From positions 505,501 to 569,500 of the forward strand of contig NZ_CP155618.1 of the NCBI RefSeq assembly GCF_031128465.2: a stretch of 64,000 nucleotides of DNA, given 5' to 3'. Source of the DNA: Mariniflexile litorale (GTDB taxonomy: Bacteria; Bacteroidota; Bacteroidia; Flavobacteriales; Flavobacteriaceae). Within the stretch, counting starts at the first letter, position 1; each line of letters starts with the position of its first letter. Under the pieces are notes generated by a model. The model saw only the letters and a program-made list of their open reading frames with translations, was not told the origin of the DNA and ran no database searches. Shown piece by piece: positions 42,796 through 51,902 of the stretch. Made by a program: the position numbers and the translations under genes.

Positions 42796-43737
42796 ATGAC
42801 CATTACGCAATTATACTATGTTTTAGCAGTAGCTGAAAACCAAAATTTCACAAGGGCAGCAGAAAAATGTTTTGTTACCCAACCTACCCTAAGTATGCAA
42901 ATACAAAAACTGGAAGAAGAACTAGATATTCTAATTTTTGATAGAAGTAAAAAACCTATAGAATTAACAGATGTGGGCAGAAAAATAGTCACCCAAGCTA
43001 GAAACATTGTAAACGAATCGTATAGAATACAAGATATTGTAGACCAGCAAAAAGGATTTATTGGTGGCGAATTTAAACTAGGTATTATACCAACGGTAAT
43101 GCCAACATTGTTACCTATGTTTTTGAAGAATTTCATAAAAAAGCATCCCAAAATAAAGCTTAAAATAGAAGAGTTAACAACCGAGGAAATTATTGAACGC
43201 TTAAAAGACGGCCATTTAGATGCTGCCATTGCCGCCACGCCTTTAGAAGATGAAAATATAAAAGAACGCGTACTTTACTTTGAACCTTTTGTGGGCTATA
43301 TTCCTAAAAACCACAGACTTCATACTAATAAAAAAATTGATGTCGCCGATTTAGATATAAGCGATATGTTACTACTTGAAGATGGGCATTGTTTTAGAGA
43401 TGGTGTTATTAATTTATGTAAAGCTTTCAAAAACCAATCCGACGAACAGTTTCAGTTAGAAAGTGGTAGTATTGAAACCTTAATAAAATTATCTAACGAA
43501 GGTTTAGGTATGACGCTTCTTCCTTATTTACACACTTTGGATATTAATGAGAAAGAAAAAGAAAACCTTCATTATTTTAATGAACCTTCTCCTGCTAGGG
43601 AAGTCAGTCTTATTTATCATAAAAGTGAATTAAAAATGCAAATCATTGAAGCTTTACAAGATGTTATATCTGGTGTGGTTCGTGGCGCTATTGCATTTCA
43701 AAATGTGAAGATTATTAGTCCGTTGCCTTCAAAATAA
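42796..43737 (+). CDS. oxyR: LysR-type peroxide sensor OxyR
   Basis: A 313-residue LysR-family regulator. The ATG at 42796 is chosen over the TTG nine bases upstream because MTITQLYYVLAVAENQNFTR is the normal family N-terminus. Helix-turn-helix at about 18-37 (TRAAEKCFVTQPTLSMQIQK). The effector domain carries both redox cysteines at Cys199 and Cys208 (HCFRDGVINLC), the same positions and spacing as in E. coli OxyR, so disulfide sensing of peroxide should be intact. Its divergent neighbour dps is a classic target. A palindromic repeat follows the gene. Confidence 0.93.
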   Translation: MTITQLYYVLAVAENQNFTRAAEKCFVTQPTLSMQIQKLEEELDILIFDRSKKPIELTDVGRKIVTQARNIVNESYRIQDIVDQQKGFIGGEFKLGIIPTVMPTLLPMFLKNFIKKHPKIKLKIEELTTEEIIERLKDGHLDAAIAATPLEDENIKERVLYFEPFVGYIPKNHRLHTNKKIDVADLDISDMLLLEDGHCFRDGVINLCKAFKNQSDEQFQLESGSIETLIKLSNEGLGMTLLPYLHTLDINEKEKENLHYFNEPSPAREVSLIYHKSELKMQIIEALQDVISGVVRGAIAFQNVKIISPLPSK

Positions 43738-43741
43738 AAAG

Positions 43742-43823
43742 AATCGTCATTACGAGCATATTAAAGTAATCTGTATACTAAATTTTAAAGATTACTTCCT
43801 GATACTTTCTCGCAATGACGATT
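43742..43823. repeat. REP-like palindromic element
   Basis: Outer arms AATCGTCATTACGAG (43742-43756) and CTCGCAATGACGATT (43809-43823) are complementary with one mismatch pair; inner arms AAGTAATCT and AGATTACTT pair as well, giving a long cruciform or hairpin of 82 bases. The CGTCATTGCGAG-type ends resemble dispersed repeats I recall in many Flavobacteriia. It sits between convergent genes and may serve as a terminator. Confidence 0.75.
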
Positions 43824-43830
43824 AACTATT

Positions 43831-44817
43831 TTACAACATATAATTCAAATAGAGAGAAAATTTATTTTTAGAAGTTACATTATCTCCAAAAAGGTGTTGA
43901 CTTACAGGAAACGTATAATTGGCACCGACTATAAATTTATCAATCTTGAATTCTGAACCAAATGTACCATTTACCATATTTCCATCGGTATCTGCCAGCC
44001 TTTCATTATACTGTTTAATAGAATTATAAACATCTCCTGAAATGCCTAAAAACGGACTTAAAGCCGATTTTTTAAACGGAACATTATAATACACATTGGA
44101 GGCATAACTAAATTGATTCCCGAATTGATATTCGTTTTTGTTTTCTGTTTTTAAATAATAAGTTGCCGTTGTATTAACACCCAATTGGTTTTTTGAATAC
44201 GTATGCATTAAAGAAAAAATAGCATCAACGCTTCCTGTACCAACTTGAAACCCTGGATTTATTCTGTTAGTTAAACTTTCTTCAAAAGCACCTGTTGGCA
44301 ATTTTACACCCAAGCCAACATTTAGTTGATGTCCCGAAGCTTCTCTTTCTTCATCTTCAGTATCTTCGGCTTGCTTCTTATAAAACGTCATTTTATACCA
44401 ACCTATTATTGAGGCATCACCCAACCCATTTCTACGCTCATTACTAGCTTCAAAAACTCTATTTAAATCTTGATAGGGAATTATAGCATTTAAGGAAAAA
44501 ACTTCGGTAATAGGAAGCCTTCCCCAAAGTTGATATGTATTAAAATATTCTTTACTTGTTGGTGAATTACTAAAAATACCATTTTTAGACTCAAAATTTT
44601 GATACATGTATCTTACACCTACAAAACTCACATTGCCTAAAGTTCCAAAACTGGAACTCCCACCACTGGTTGAACAACCACATAAATCACAAAAAAATTC
44701 AAACGGGTCATGATTGTGAGTTGGGTTCGTTTTAGCTTCATTCTGTAAAGGATTACATAAAAATAGTATCCCAAATAAAATTGTTTTTATATTAATATTC
44801 TGAAAATCTAACATCAT
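43831..44817 (-). CDS. Outer-membrane protein of the MbnP/MbnH locus
   Basis: A 328-residue exported protein predicted to form an outer-membrane beta barrel. After the signal segment (about 10-28) comes a His/Cys-rich stretch, HNHDPFEFFCDLCGC (His34, His36, Cys43, Cys46, Cys48), and then CSTSGGSSSFGTLGNVSFVG and amphipathic strands to the C-terminus (SLYLNYML). The N-terminal stretch could bind copper or another metal. Its start overlaps the MbnH-like gene by 26 bases, so the two are coupled. Related proteins are often named simply transporter. Function inferred only from the locus. Confidence 0.75.
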   Translation of the reverse strand: MMLDFQNINIKTILFGILFLCNPLQNEAKTNPTHNHDPFEFFCDLCGCSTSGGSSSFGTLGNVSFVGVRYMYQNFESKNGIFSNSPTSKEYFNTYQLWGRLPITEVFSLNAIIPYQDLNRVFEASNERRNGLGDASIIGWYKMTFYKKQAEDTEDEEREASGHQLNVGLGVKLPTGAFEESLTNRINPGFQVGTGSVDAIFSLMHTYSKNQLGVNTTATYYLKTENKNEYQFGNQFSYASNVYYNVPFKKSALSPFLGISGDVYNSIKQYNERLADTDGNMVNGTFGSEFKIDKFIVGANYTFPVSQHLFGDNVTSKNKFSLYLNYML

Positions 44818-45835
44818 TTAAAAATTCGTTATCTGTAAGTGTTTTTAAGAAAGCAATAATACTTTCTTTTTCATAGGCATTTAGTGTAATACCATAGGTG
44901 TTATCTGCTCTTAAAAGTAACGCATCTACATTGCCATTATCAACTGCCCCCGAATCATAAAAATCTAAAACAGCTTCCAAAGTTGCAAACCTTCCGTCGT
45001 GCATATAAGGATAGGTATGTTCAATATTCCTTAAACTAGGCACTTTAAACTTGTATAAATCATCTGAATTTTCAAAAACGGCATAACGCCCTTTATCCTC
45101 TAATTTTGGATTTATTGACAAACCATTGTTTCGATAAGATTGGTCTGAAAACAAATCGGTTGTATGACAAGATGCACATTTGTTTTGAAAAGTATTTAAA
45201 CCATCGGACTCTTTTTGAGATAGTGTTACATTATTTTCTTTTCTAATATATTTATCATATTTAGAGTTTGAAGACACCATTAAAATCATGAATTGGGACA
45301 AGGCTTTAAGCATGTTTGCTGAATTAATTTCGCCATCATCAAATGCTTTACTAAATTGCTTTTTATAGTAGGAATCTTTTTTTAATTTTTCAAGCACGTT
45401 CGATAAGGTTTCTCCCATTTCTAAATCGCTTGTTAAGGGAATTATAGGTTGAAAATCTAAATGCGTCGCTGCACCATCCCACATAAATTCTTTTTGAAAA
45501 GCTAAATTTTGAATGGGTTGTGCATTTCGTAAACCAATACCTCCATTAACGCCATGACTTAAAGTGTGCCCATGGTGCGTAAAGGCAAAAGCCTGCTCGT
45601 GACAAAAAGCACAGGGAATGGAATTGTTAGCAGATAATCTACCATCGTAAAACAATTTTTTACCCAATTCAAATCCTTCTTCTGTTAAAGGATTGTTTTC
45701 CAAATTATAAGTTATATCTGGAAAATTCGAGGGTAAATCAAACGTTAAAGGTTTAGGGACATAAACACCTTCTTCTTTTGAGCACGACATAAAAATTAAC
45801 TGAACAAAAATAATTACTAAAAGTATTTTTTTCAT
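44792..45835 (-). CDS. Di-heme cytochrome c peroxidase / MbnH-like protein
   Basis: A 347-residue lipoprotein (FMSCSK, Cys18) with two c-type heme motifs, CAFCH (75-79) and CASCH (220-224), placing it in the bacterial CcP/MauG superfamily. The block FKVPSLRNIEHTYPYMHDGR is typical. Directly upstream is an MbnP-like gene. In the characterised methanobactin system of Methylosinus, MbnH is a MauG-like di-heme enzyme that oxidises a tryptophan of MbnP to kynurenine; the pairing suggests the same here rather than peroxide removal. That is inference; classic CcpA remains the alternative. Confidence 0.87.
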   Translation of the reverse strand: MKKILLVIIFVQLIFMSCSKEEGVYVPKPLTFDLPSNFPDITYNLENNPLTEEGFELGKKLFYDGRLSANNSIPCAFCHEQAFAFTHHGHTLSHGVNGGIGLRNAQPIQNLAFQKEFMWDGAATHLDFQPIIPLTSDLEMGETLSNVLEKLKKDSYYKKQFSKAFDDGEINSANMLKALSQFMILMVSSNSKYDKYIRKENNVTLSQKESDGLNTFQNKCASCHTTDLFSDQSYRNNGLSINPKLEDKGRYAVFENSDDLYKFKVPSLRNIEHTYPYMHDGRFATLEAVLDFYDSGAVDNGNVDALLLRADNTYGITLNAYEKESIIAFLKTLTDNEFLNDVRFSEY

Positions 45836-45865
45836 TTTTAAGTTTTTATTACCAGTATAGAATAG

Positions 45866-45895
45866 CTAGGAAGTAATTTTCAAACTACTTCCTAG
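45866..45895 (-). other. Intercistronic hairpin between mbnP- and mbnH-like genes
   Basis: CTAGGAAGTA-N10-TACTTCCTAG, perfect 10-bp arms, in the 78-base gap. No T run follows on the minus strand, so it is more likely an mRNA stability or partial attenuation element than a full terminator. Confidence 0.6.
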
Positions 45896-45913
45896 TATTT
45901 CCTACAACACGTA

Positions 45914-46714
45914 TTAATTATTGTGTACGTGGTGTACTTCAAAAATGCCTTTTAAATTATTGGCAATAACGGGTGTTGTTTCTGCACTCGTATGTACTTG
46001 ATTGTAACCGTCGGCAAAATTCACTGATGTGGTACCATCAAAAACCTTAGAAATATCGGCTTTAATATGTATTTCTGGTTGAGCCGTTTCTCGAACCCTC
46101 ACCGTATTTGGAAATGTTAAAGTAACTTCTTTGTAATTATCTAAAGAAGTGCCGACACTTCCCATATGCAACGCCAAACTTCCATCAACAACAGCAGGAA
46201 CAGCAATTGAAGAAGAATATGTACCATCAAAACGCATAAATCGGTAACCCGTTGCCCAAGCCCACATCATACCTGCCGCTTGTGCTTGTACTAAAAAATC
46301 ACCTTGACCATCAGCTCCAAGTGCATAACGTTCTTGATCGATGCCTATACCAAATGTTACTTCGGTATAATCGGCAGCATCAACATCATTTAGTGTTATA
46401 AAAATTTCACCTGCATTATTACCATTAGCTTCGTCTACAATAAATAGGTTACTTGATGAAGGGTATGTAAAAACGTTACCTTTAGAGTCTTTAACTCTAA
46501 CGTTACTTATGATGTATTTTAAGCTAGTAAGTTTGAAAGATTCTCCATTAGATTTAGTGTATGATGTTCCAAAAATAAAATCTTGGTCGCCTACTGCATT
46601 ATCGAATTTTAAAGTTAAAGTTCCTGTTTGTCCTTCTAAATTTTCATCATCTGATGAACACGATATGATTGATACGCATAGCAACAGTGCTAACGCTATT
46701 TTCGTTATTTTCAT
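45914..46714 (-). CDS. MbnP-like metal-locus lipoprotein
   Basis: A 266-residue lipoprotein (IISCSSD, Cys19). The ATG at 46714 gives the proper signal; the frame opens 14 codons earlier without a signal-like start. The mature protein is beta-rich (TGTLTLKFDNAVGDQDFIFG) with the MbnP hallmark GMMWAWATGYRFMRFDG (Trp151, Trp153) and a His-rich C-terminus ending HHVHNN. MbnP proteins bind copper in the periplasm and carry a Trp modified by MbnH. First of the MbnP-MbnH-outer-membrane trio. Which Trp is modified cannot be told from sequence. Confidence 0.82.
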   Translation of the reverse strand: MKITKIALALLLCVSIISCSSDDENLEGQTGTLTLKFDNAVGDQDFIFGTSYTKSNGESFKLTSLKYIISNVRVKDSKGNVFTYPSSSNLFIVDEANGNNAGEIFITLNDVDAADYTEVTFGIGIDQERYALGADGQGDFLVQAQAAGMMWAWATGYRFMRFDGTYSSSIAVPAVVDGSLALHMGSVGTSLDNYKEVTLTFPNTVRVRETAQPEIHIKADISKVFDGTTSVNFADGYNQVHTSAETTPVIANNLKGIFEVHHVHNN

Positions 46715-46790
46715 GTGTTTAAAATATAATATTGAAGTGCTATTATGGGCAAGCACTAAAAAGCCTTGTAAAAAAACTAAATATTAAATG

Positions 46791-47192
46791 TTACACAATG
46801 GGAGGTTTGTAAGCAAAGGAGGTATGTAAAAAGGAATAGGTATTAGCATACCTAAACAATTCTTTTTTTGAACTATAAATAACAAGATTAGTAAAATTAA
46901 AATCTTGATGTTTAGATATATATACGGGTAGAAATGACTCAAATATAACTCTTAAAGACTTAGTACTATCATCATCATTACTAGTTGATGAATCACTGAG
47001 TTGATTTGCTAAATGGCATTTACCATTACACTGAAACTCTGGTTTATCTTTATTAACACAGTATTTTTGAATAATCGCATCTATATTCAATTCAAAATAA
47101 ACCAACTGTCCAATATAATATGCTGGACGAATGGAAAAGCAAAATAAAAGGAATATAGTAATTAACTTTTTCAGCTGTTTTATTTTTTGCAA
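46791..47192 (-). CDS. Small Cys-rich membrane-anchored protein of the metal locus
   Basis: A 133-residue protein with an N-terminal membrane or signal segment (about 9-25), then YCVNKDKPEFQCNGKCHLAN: three cysteines and a His in a C-x9-C-x3-C-H arrangement that looks like a metal site, then a Ser/Asp linker. I recall relatives near copper and heavy-metal genes in Bacteroidetes. The start is uncertain: the first in-frame start is TTG at 47192, which lies inside a -7 like TATATTTG (47197-47190); no ATG precedes the hydrophobic segment. It is 76 bases upstream of the mbnP-like gene on the same strand. Confidence 0.65.
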   Translation of the reverse strand: MQKIKQLKKLITIFLLFCFSIRPAYYIGQLVYFELNIDAIIQKYCVNKDKPEFQCNGKCHLANQLSDSSTSNDDDSTKSLRVIFESFLPVYISKHQDFNFTNLVIYSSKKELFRYANTYSFLHTSFAYKPPIV

Positions 47193-47231
47193 ATATACAA
47201 TTCAATTAAAACTACAGCCATTTATTCTCAA

Positions 47232-47260
47232 AAAAAAGCGACTGGTTAAGTCGCTTTTTT
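47232..47260. terminator. Bidirectional intrinsic terminator
   Basis: AAAAAAGCGACT-GGTTA-AGTCGCTTTTTT with long A and T runs on both sides, directly after the stop of the small gene 47262-47459. Confidence 0.88.
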
Positions 47261-47261
47261 T

Positions 47262-47459
47262 TTATAGTTTTAAATAAATCAAACATTGATTTAATTCTGG
47301 GTTTTGCTGTACAAGAGAAAGAATAAATGATTTAAGCTCTTCCAACTCATGGGGCAGTAATCGTTGACCTGCCTTTTGTACTTCTTTGCAAAACAATGAT
47401 GCGTCAAAACTCACTTTTTTGAGCACAGTTTTGGTGTAATCAAGCATTGCTCTTGCCAT
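47262..47459 (-). CDS. Small helical protein, unknown function
   Basis: A 65-residue soluble protein starting MARAMLDYTKTVLKKVSFDA and continuing with Leu/Glu-rich helices (LLPHELEELKSFI). Support for being real: ATG start, stop set directly against a strong terminator, and a typical codon pattern. I recall similar short proteins in Flavobacteriia but no function. A dedicated promoter is not evident. Confidence 0.65.
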   Translation of the reverse strand: MARAMLDYTKTVLKKVSFDASLFCKEVQKAGQRLLPHELEELKSFILSLVQQNPELNQCLIYLKL

Positions 47460-47871
47460 AATTTTGTAAAGGTTTAGATTGATAAAAGGTAGATTTTTAA
47501 ATAAGCTAATTTATTTTAATTGAATTTTTAAATTTAATAAAAATTCTCTAAGTTTTTCAACTTTTATATAAAATTAACTTTTCAATACCTTCAAAATCCC
47601 CTAACTGTATTTAAAATGAATCTATTAAATAATATTTTCAGCATTTTAGTAAGAGCTTTAAGCATTACAGTAACACAGATCTATGAACGGTAAGAGTAAT
47701 TTTTTAATTTTACACCTCCCTCAAAACATATAGTTCCCTCAAAGTAAATTACGATAATTCAACTTAAAATCTCTTTTAAAAAAATGAATGTTTTTTAAAA
47801 TGTAACCCCATTTCAAGTTATTTATAAATTAACTTAAAAATATTTCACTAACCTACAAATGTCTCTCACAC
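47460..47871. other. 412-base AT-rich region before the T9SS protein gene
   Basis: Upstream region of the large surface protein gene. It holds only a 25-codon frame at 47616-47693 without support, and no clean TTG-N19-TAnnTTTG promoter. A long untranslated leader for the 47872 gene is possible. Confidence 0.4.
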
Positions 47872-50800
47872 ATGAATATATTCAAACAATTTTTAGCGCT
47901 TTTTATACTTACATTTATCAATATAAGTTATTCACAAACAGGTCCTGGTGGTGTAGGTAACTCTACCAACAATGCCCTATGGCTAAAAGGTGACGGTCTC
48001 ACATGTATAGATGCTGGAGCAACTCAGGCTGCCCACGGAGAACAAATTAGACAATGGAATGATGTGTCTGGAAATAACCGGCATGCAACCCAAACCACAG
48101 CTGGAAACAGACCTTATTATGAGGCCAGTACAACCAATGGTATGCCTGGATTAAAATTTACAGGAAATTCATTTATTGATGGACCAGCCTTGGGAATAGG
48201 ATCAAACAGTAGTTATACCTATTTAATGGTTTTTAAAGATACGCAAACGAACCCAGGCGGAATGAATAATGGAAGTGGTGATTTCATATTAGATAGAACC
48301 AGCGCAACAAACGGTTTAGTGTCTTTAAAACCTATAACTGGAAACAAATATGGTTTTCAAAAAAGAAACAATTCTGGAGGAGGTTTAGGTGGGCCTTTAA
48401 GTACAACAAGTATTAACACTAATACTAAAATAATTGAATTAAGAAGAAATTACAATGTCAATTATCAATTTTTTTATAATGGCAATCAAGAATCGACATT
48501 GTCCGATACTGATGGTGCGACAACGCCTCCAGATCCTAGAATAGGAAGACATGCAACGGATCCTAATAATGGATTAAGAGGTTTTATTAATGAATTTATT
48601 ATATATGATTTTGCACTTAACACAGCCCAAACCATTATTGTAAATAACTACCTTGCTGCTAAATATGACCTATCCTTATCTGCAAATGATTTATATACCC
48701 AAGATAATGCTATAAGAGGAAACTTCGACCATAATGTTGCTGGTATTGGTCGGGCAAGTGATGGCACAAACCATACCGATTCTCGCGGAACTGGTATAGT
48801 AAAAATAAGCAATCCAAACGCATTAAGTAATAATGAATTTTTATTTTGGGGAGAAGAAACTAGAAACCCAACTTATAGTTTCTCTACCAATACTAGTAAC
48901 TACACAGAACAATTAAATTCTAAATGGCGGGTTAATCATATAGGAAATTTGGGAACAGTTACTGTTGAATTTGATATTACCAATGTAAACTTATCAGGAA
49001 AACAATCATGTTCTAACTTGCAATTGGTCGTTGATAATGATACAAATTTTTCTTCCCCAACTTCAACGTATAATTTAACAATTTCGGGAAATACAGCCAC
49101 GGCAACAGGAGTTGTATTTACAAATAATGATTATTTTACATTAAGATATATAGATCAAATCGTTTGGGATGGTACTAATTTTTTTAACGGTTCTAGAGTA
49201 AATAATGCACCACACACTACCAACTCCTGCTTAAAATTCACGGTAAAAGCATCAGGTACACTAAGTTTAGATGCCAACATTAGAGAAATTGAAGTTGAAA
49301 CTGGAGCGACATTAAATATAGCAAATGGCGTTTTACTTAATATAGAGAACCAAGTGGTTATTAATGGAACTTTAGACTTAATAGGCGAAGCTCAACTTAT
49401 ACAAAACCACACTGGCGTTACTTCTAATTCTGGCAGTGGGAATTTAAAAATAAGACAACAAGGTACTTCTAACTTATATAATTATAATTATTGGAGCTCG
49501 CCCGTAAATAGAAGTGGTAACTGGCAAATTGGTTATTTAGAAGATGCTAATGGCGTAGTGAATTTTACGAGCGCAGTTGACGCGAAGGCCTCAACAACAC
49601 CTATTACGCTTAGTAGCAGGTGGCTGTATGGTTTTAATGGCCCTGTTGGAGATTATAATTCCTGGTCGCAATTCTTAAAGACTAGTAATGTAGTTCCTGG
49701 TATTGGCTATACCATGAAAGGTTCTGGAACAATAGCTTCAGAACAAGAATATATTTTTAAGGGCACTCCTAATGATGGTGACTACATAATACCCGTAACC
49801 TCAAATAAAGAAATTTTAATTGGAAACCCCTACCCTTCTACTTTAGATGCTAACCAGTTTATTAACGATAATTTGTCGGTTATTGATGGGGCAATATATT
49901 TTTGGGAATCTTTTTCAACCAACAATAGTCATTACTTAGCGGAATACGAAGGTGGTTACGCAACTTATAACTTAACAATGCCATTGCCAGCTGTTGCCGA
50001 TGCTTCAGGCTTAACAAGTGGTAATGGTAACACATCAAAACCTGCTCCTACCAGATATGTAAATGTGGGTCAAGGATTTTTCACAACCATAACAAATACA
50101 GGCAATGTAAGGTTTAATAATGCTCAACGTGCATTTGCCAAAGAATCATCAAACGAAACTGTATATTTTAAAACCAATACTAAAAATAAACAAGCCATAA
50201 TTAAAGATGATAGACCAAAAATATGGTTTTCATTTACTGAACCAAAAGGTTACATGAAAATGATCGGGTTAGGTTATGATGAAAAAACTTCTTATGGTTA
50301 CGATAAAGGCTATGACGCAAAATCAAAAAATGATTTCAAAAATGATTTTTACTGGTTTCTGAATAATCAAAAATTAGTAATTCAAGCATTACCAGAAATA
50401 AACATTGAAGACAAGCTTCCTTTAACCGTGAAAATTTCTGATGCTGGCTCATACACATTTTCTATTAACAACATGGAAAACATTCCTGAGGATTTAAATA
50501 TTTATCTAGTAGATAATATTCAAAACATCTATTATAACTTAAGAAATGAAGATGCTAAATTGTTTTTAAATTCAGAAACAAAAAGCAATCAGTTTTCAAT
50601 TGCTTTCAAAAATGAAAGTTCATTAAGTACAACTTCTTTTGATTATAAAAACCTTTACACATCATATCATTCTAGTACCAAAACATTAGAATTACATACT
50701 CCAGAATCTTTATCAAATTTCAAAAGCCTAAAAATATACAATGTAGTTGGGCAAGAAGTTTTAGAAATCAATTCACCAGAGTCTCATACAATCAATCTAT

Positions 50801-50886
50801 CTCATCTTACCAACGGTGTTTACTTTCTTAAAGTTAATTCTGAAACCGCAGAACAAATTAATAGTATTAAATTTGTTAAATATTAA
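47872..50886 (+). CDS. Large secreted protein with LamG-like domain and T9SS sorting signal
   Basis: A 1004-residue secreted protein. Signal peptide 1-21 (SYSQ). Residues about 30-270 form a LamG/concanavalin-like domain (NALWLKGDG, WNDVSGNNRHATQTTAGNRP, YTYLMVFKDTQTNPGG), followed by a repeat-poor beta region (to about 900) with IGNPYPSTLDANQFINDN, and a C-terminal type IX sorting domain (about 925-1004: LKIYNVVGQEVLEINSPE, HLTNGVYFLKVNSE). It should be exported by T9SS and attached to or released from the surface. Ligand unknown; adhesion or polysaccharide binding are plausible. Monocistronic, with a strong terminator. Confidence 0.9.
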   Translation: MNIFKQFLALFILTFINISYSQTGPGGVGNSTNNALWLKGDGLTCIDAGATQAAHGEQIRQWNDVSGNNRHATQTTAGNRPYYEASTTNGMPGLKFTGNSFIDGPALGIGSNSSYTYLMVFKDTQTNPGGMNNGSGDFILDRTSATNGLVSLKPITGNKYGFQKRNNSGGGLGGPLSTTSINTNTKIIELRRNYNVNYQFFYNGNQESTLSDTDGATTPPDPRIGRHATDPNNGLRGFINEFIIYDFALNTAQTIIVNNYLAAKYDLSLSANDLYTQDNAIRGNFDHNVAGIGRASDGTNHTDSRGTGIVKISNPNALSNNEFLFWGEETRNPTYSFSTNTSNYTEQLNSKWRVNHIGNLGTVTVEFDITNVNLSGKQSCSNLQLVVDNDTNFSSPTSTYNLTISGNTATATGVVFTNNDYFTLRYIDQIVWDGTNFFNGSRVNNAPHTTNSCLKFTVKASGTLSLDANIREIEVETGATLNIANGVLLNIENQVVINGTLDLIGEAQLIQNHTGVTSNSGSGNLKIRQQGTSNLYNYNYWSSPVNRSGNWQIGYLEDANGVVNFTSAVDAKASTTPITLSSRWLYGFNGPVGDYNSWSQFLKTSNVVPGIGYTMKGSGTIASEQEYIFKGTPNDGDYIIPVTSNKEILIGNPYPSTLDANQFINDNLSVIDGAIYFWESFSTNNSHYLAEYEGGYATYNLTMPLPAVADASGLTSGNGNTSKPAPTRYVNVGQGFFTTITNTGNVRFNNAQRAFAKESSNETVYFKTNTKNKQAIIKDDRPKIWFSFTEPKGYMKMIGLGYDEKTSYGYDKGYDAKSKNDFKNDFYWFLNNQKLVIQALPEINIEDKLPLTVKISDAGSYTFSINNMENIPEDLNIYLVDNIQNIYYNLRNEDAKLFLNSETKSNQFSIAFKNESSLSTTSFDYKNLYTSYHSSTKTLELHTPESLSNFKSLKIYNVVGQEVLEINSPESHTINLSHLTNGVYFLKVNSETAEQINSIKFVKY

Positions 50887-50905
50887 ACTAATACATTTAT
50901 AATAC

Positions 50906-50937
50906 AAAAAAGCTTGGGTTTATTCGCCCAAGCTTTT
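50906..50937. terminator. Intrinsic terminator
   Basis: AAAAAGCTTGGG-TTTATTCG-CCCAAGCTTTTT, strong hairpin with T run after the T9SS protein gene and usable from the convergent side. Confidence 0.9.
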
Positions 50938-50966
50938 TTTATATACATAAGTTAAAAGAGTAACTT

Positions 50967-51767
50967 TTAAAAACGATTGTCACCATCTAAAATATTACCT
51001 AAGCCTCCTAAAATACTGCCTTCGCCTTTATCTTTCCCACCACCTTGAGGTGCAGATGCCAATACGCGTCCTGCCAACCTACTAAAAGGTAAGGATTGTA
51101 TATATACCGTACCTGGGCCTTGTAATTTGGCAAAAAACAGGCCTTCACCTCCAAAAATGGTATTTTTAATACCACCTATAAATTCAATATCATAATCAAT
51201 GTCTTGGGTAAAACCGACAATACAACCAGTATCTACACGTAAAGTTTCGCCACGCTGTAATACTTTTTTTGCCATGGTACCACCTGCATGTACAAACGCC
51301 ATACCATCGCCTTCTAGCTTTTGCATAATAAAACCTTCGCCTCCAAAAAGTCCGCGACCTAATTTTTTCGAAAATTCTATACCTACACTAACGCCTTTAG
51401 CGGCACATAAAAAAGCATCTTTTTGGCAAATAAACTTACCTCGAAATTCGGTTAAATCAATAGGTATGATTTTACCTGGATAGGGCGATGCAAACGATAC
51501 ATTTTTCTTTCCTACTACATTATTATAAAAGGCAGTCATAAACAAACTTTCACCCGTTAGAATACGTTTTCCTGCGCCAAGAATAGAACCTAGAAATCCT
51601 TGATTTTTTGTAGAGCCATCTCCAAAAATAGTTTCCATTTTAATGCCATCGTCCATCATCATAAAACTTCCTGCTTCGGCTATCACACCTTCTTGCGGAT
51701 CCAGTTCTATTTCTACATATTGCATTTCTTCTCCGTATATTCTATAATCAATTTCGTGTGCTGTCAT
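50967..51767 (-). CDS. AIM24/TIGR00266-family protein
   Basis: A 266-residue cytoplasmic protein of the AIM24 (TIGR00266) family, a double-stranded beta-helix with repeated Gly-rich turns: [60 protein letters not shown]. Family members have no established biochemical role. The start ATG at 51767 follows a T-rich leader with imperfect TTGTT repeats. It lies downstream of the DUF4442 gene on the same strand, separated by 135 bases holding a hairpin. Confidence 0.88.
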   Translation of the reverse strand: MTAHEIDYRIYGEEMQYVEIELDPQEGVIAEAGSFMMMDDGIKMETIFGDGSTKNQGFLGSILGAGKRILTGESLFMTAFYNNVVGKKNVSFASPYPGKIIPIDLTEFRGKFICQKDAFLCAAKGVSVGIEFSKKLGRGLFGGEGFIMQKLEGDGMAFVHAGGTMAKKVLQRGETLRVDTGCIVGFTQDIDYDIEFIGGIKNTIFGGEGLFFAKLQGPGTVYIQSLPFSRLAGRVLASAPQGGGKDKGEGSILGGLGNILDGDNRF

Positions 51768-51857
51768 TTTTGTTGTTTTTGTTGATTTGTTAAATCGTTG
51801 AATTGTTTATTTGTAGGATTGTTTAATGATTTGTTACATTTTTTTGTTAATTGTTTA

Positions 51858-51895
51858 GTTGTTAAGTTGCAAGTCAACTAAAACGACTTAACAAC
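51858..51895 (-). other. Hairpin after the DUF4442 gene
   Basis: GTTGTTAAGT-N18-ACTTAACAAC, perfect 10-bp arms starting 8 bases downstream of the DUF4442 stop. Without a good T run on the minus strand (TAAACAATT follows), it is only a possible terminator. Confidence 0.45.
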
Positions 51896-51902
51896 AAACA
51901 AC

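Noticed and set aside
44792-45835. Plain cytochrome c peroxidase for peroxide removal near oxyR
   Set aside because: Kept as an alternative only: the direct MbnP-like partner and outer-membrane gene argue for the MbnH-type role, and a REP-like element separates it from oxyR.
47616-47693. 25-codon frame upstream of the T9SS protein gene
   Set aside because: Too short, no supporting promoter or composition; treated as leader sequence.
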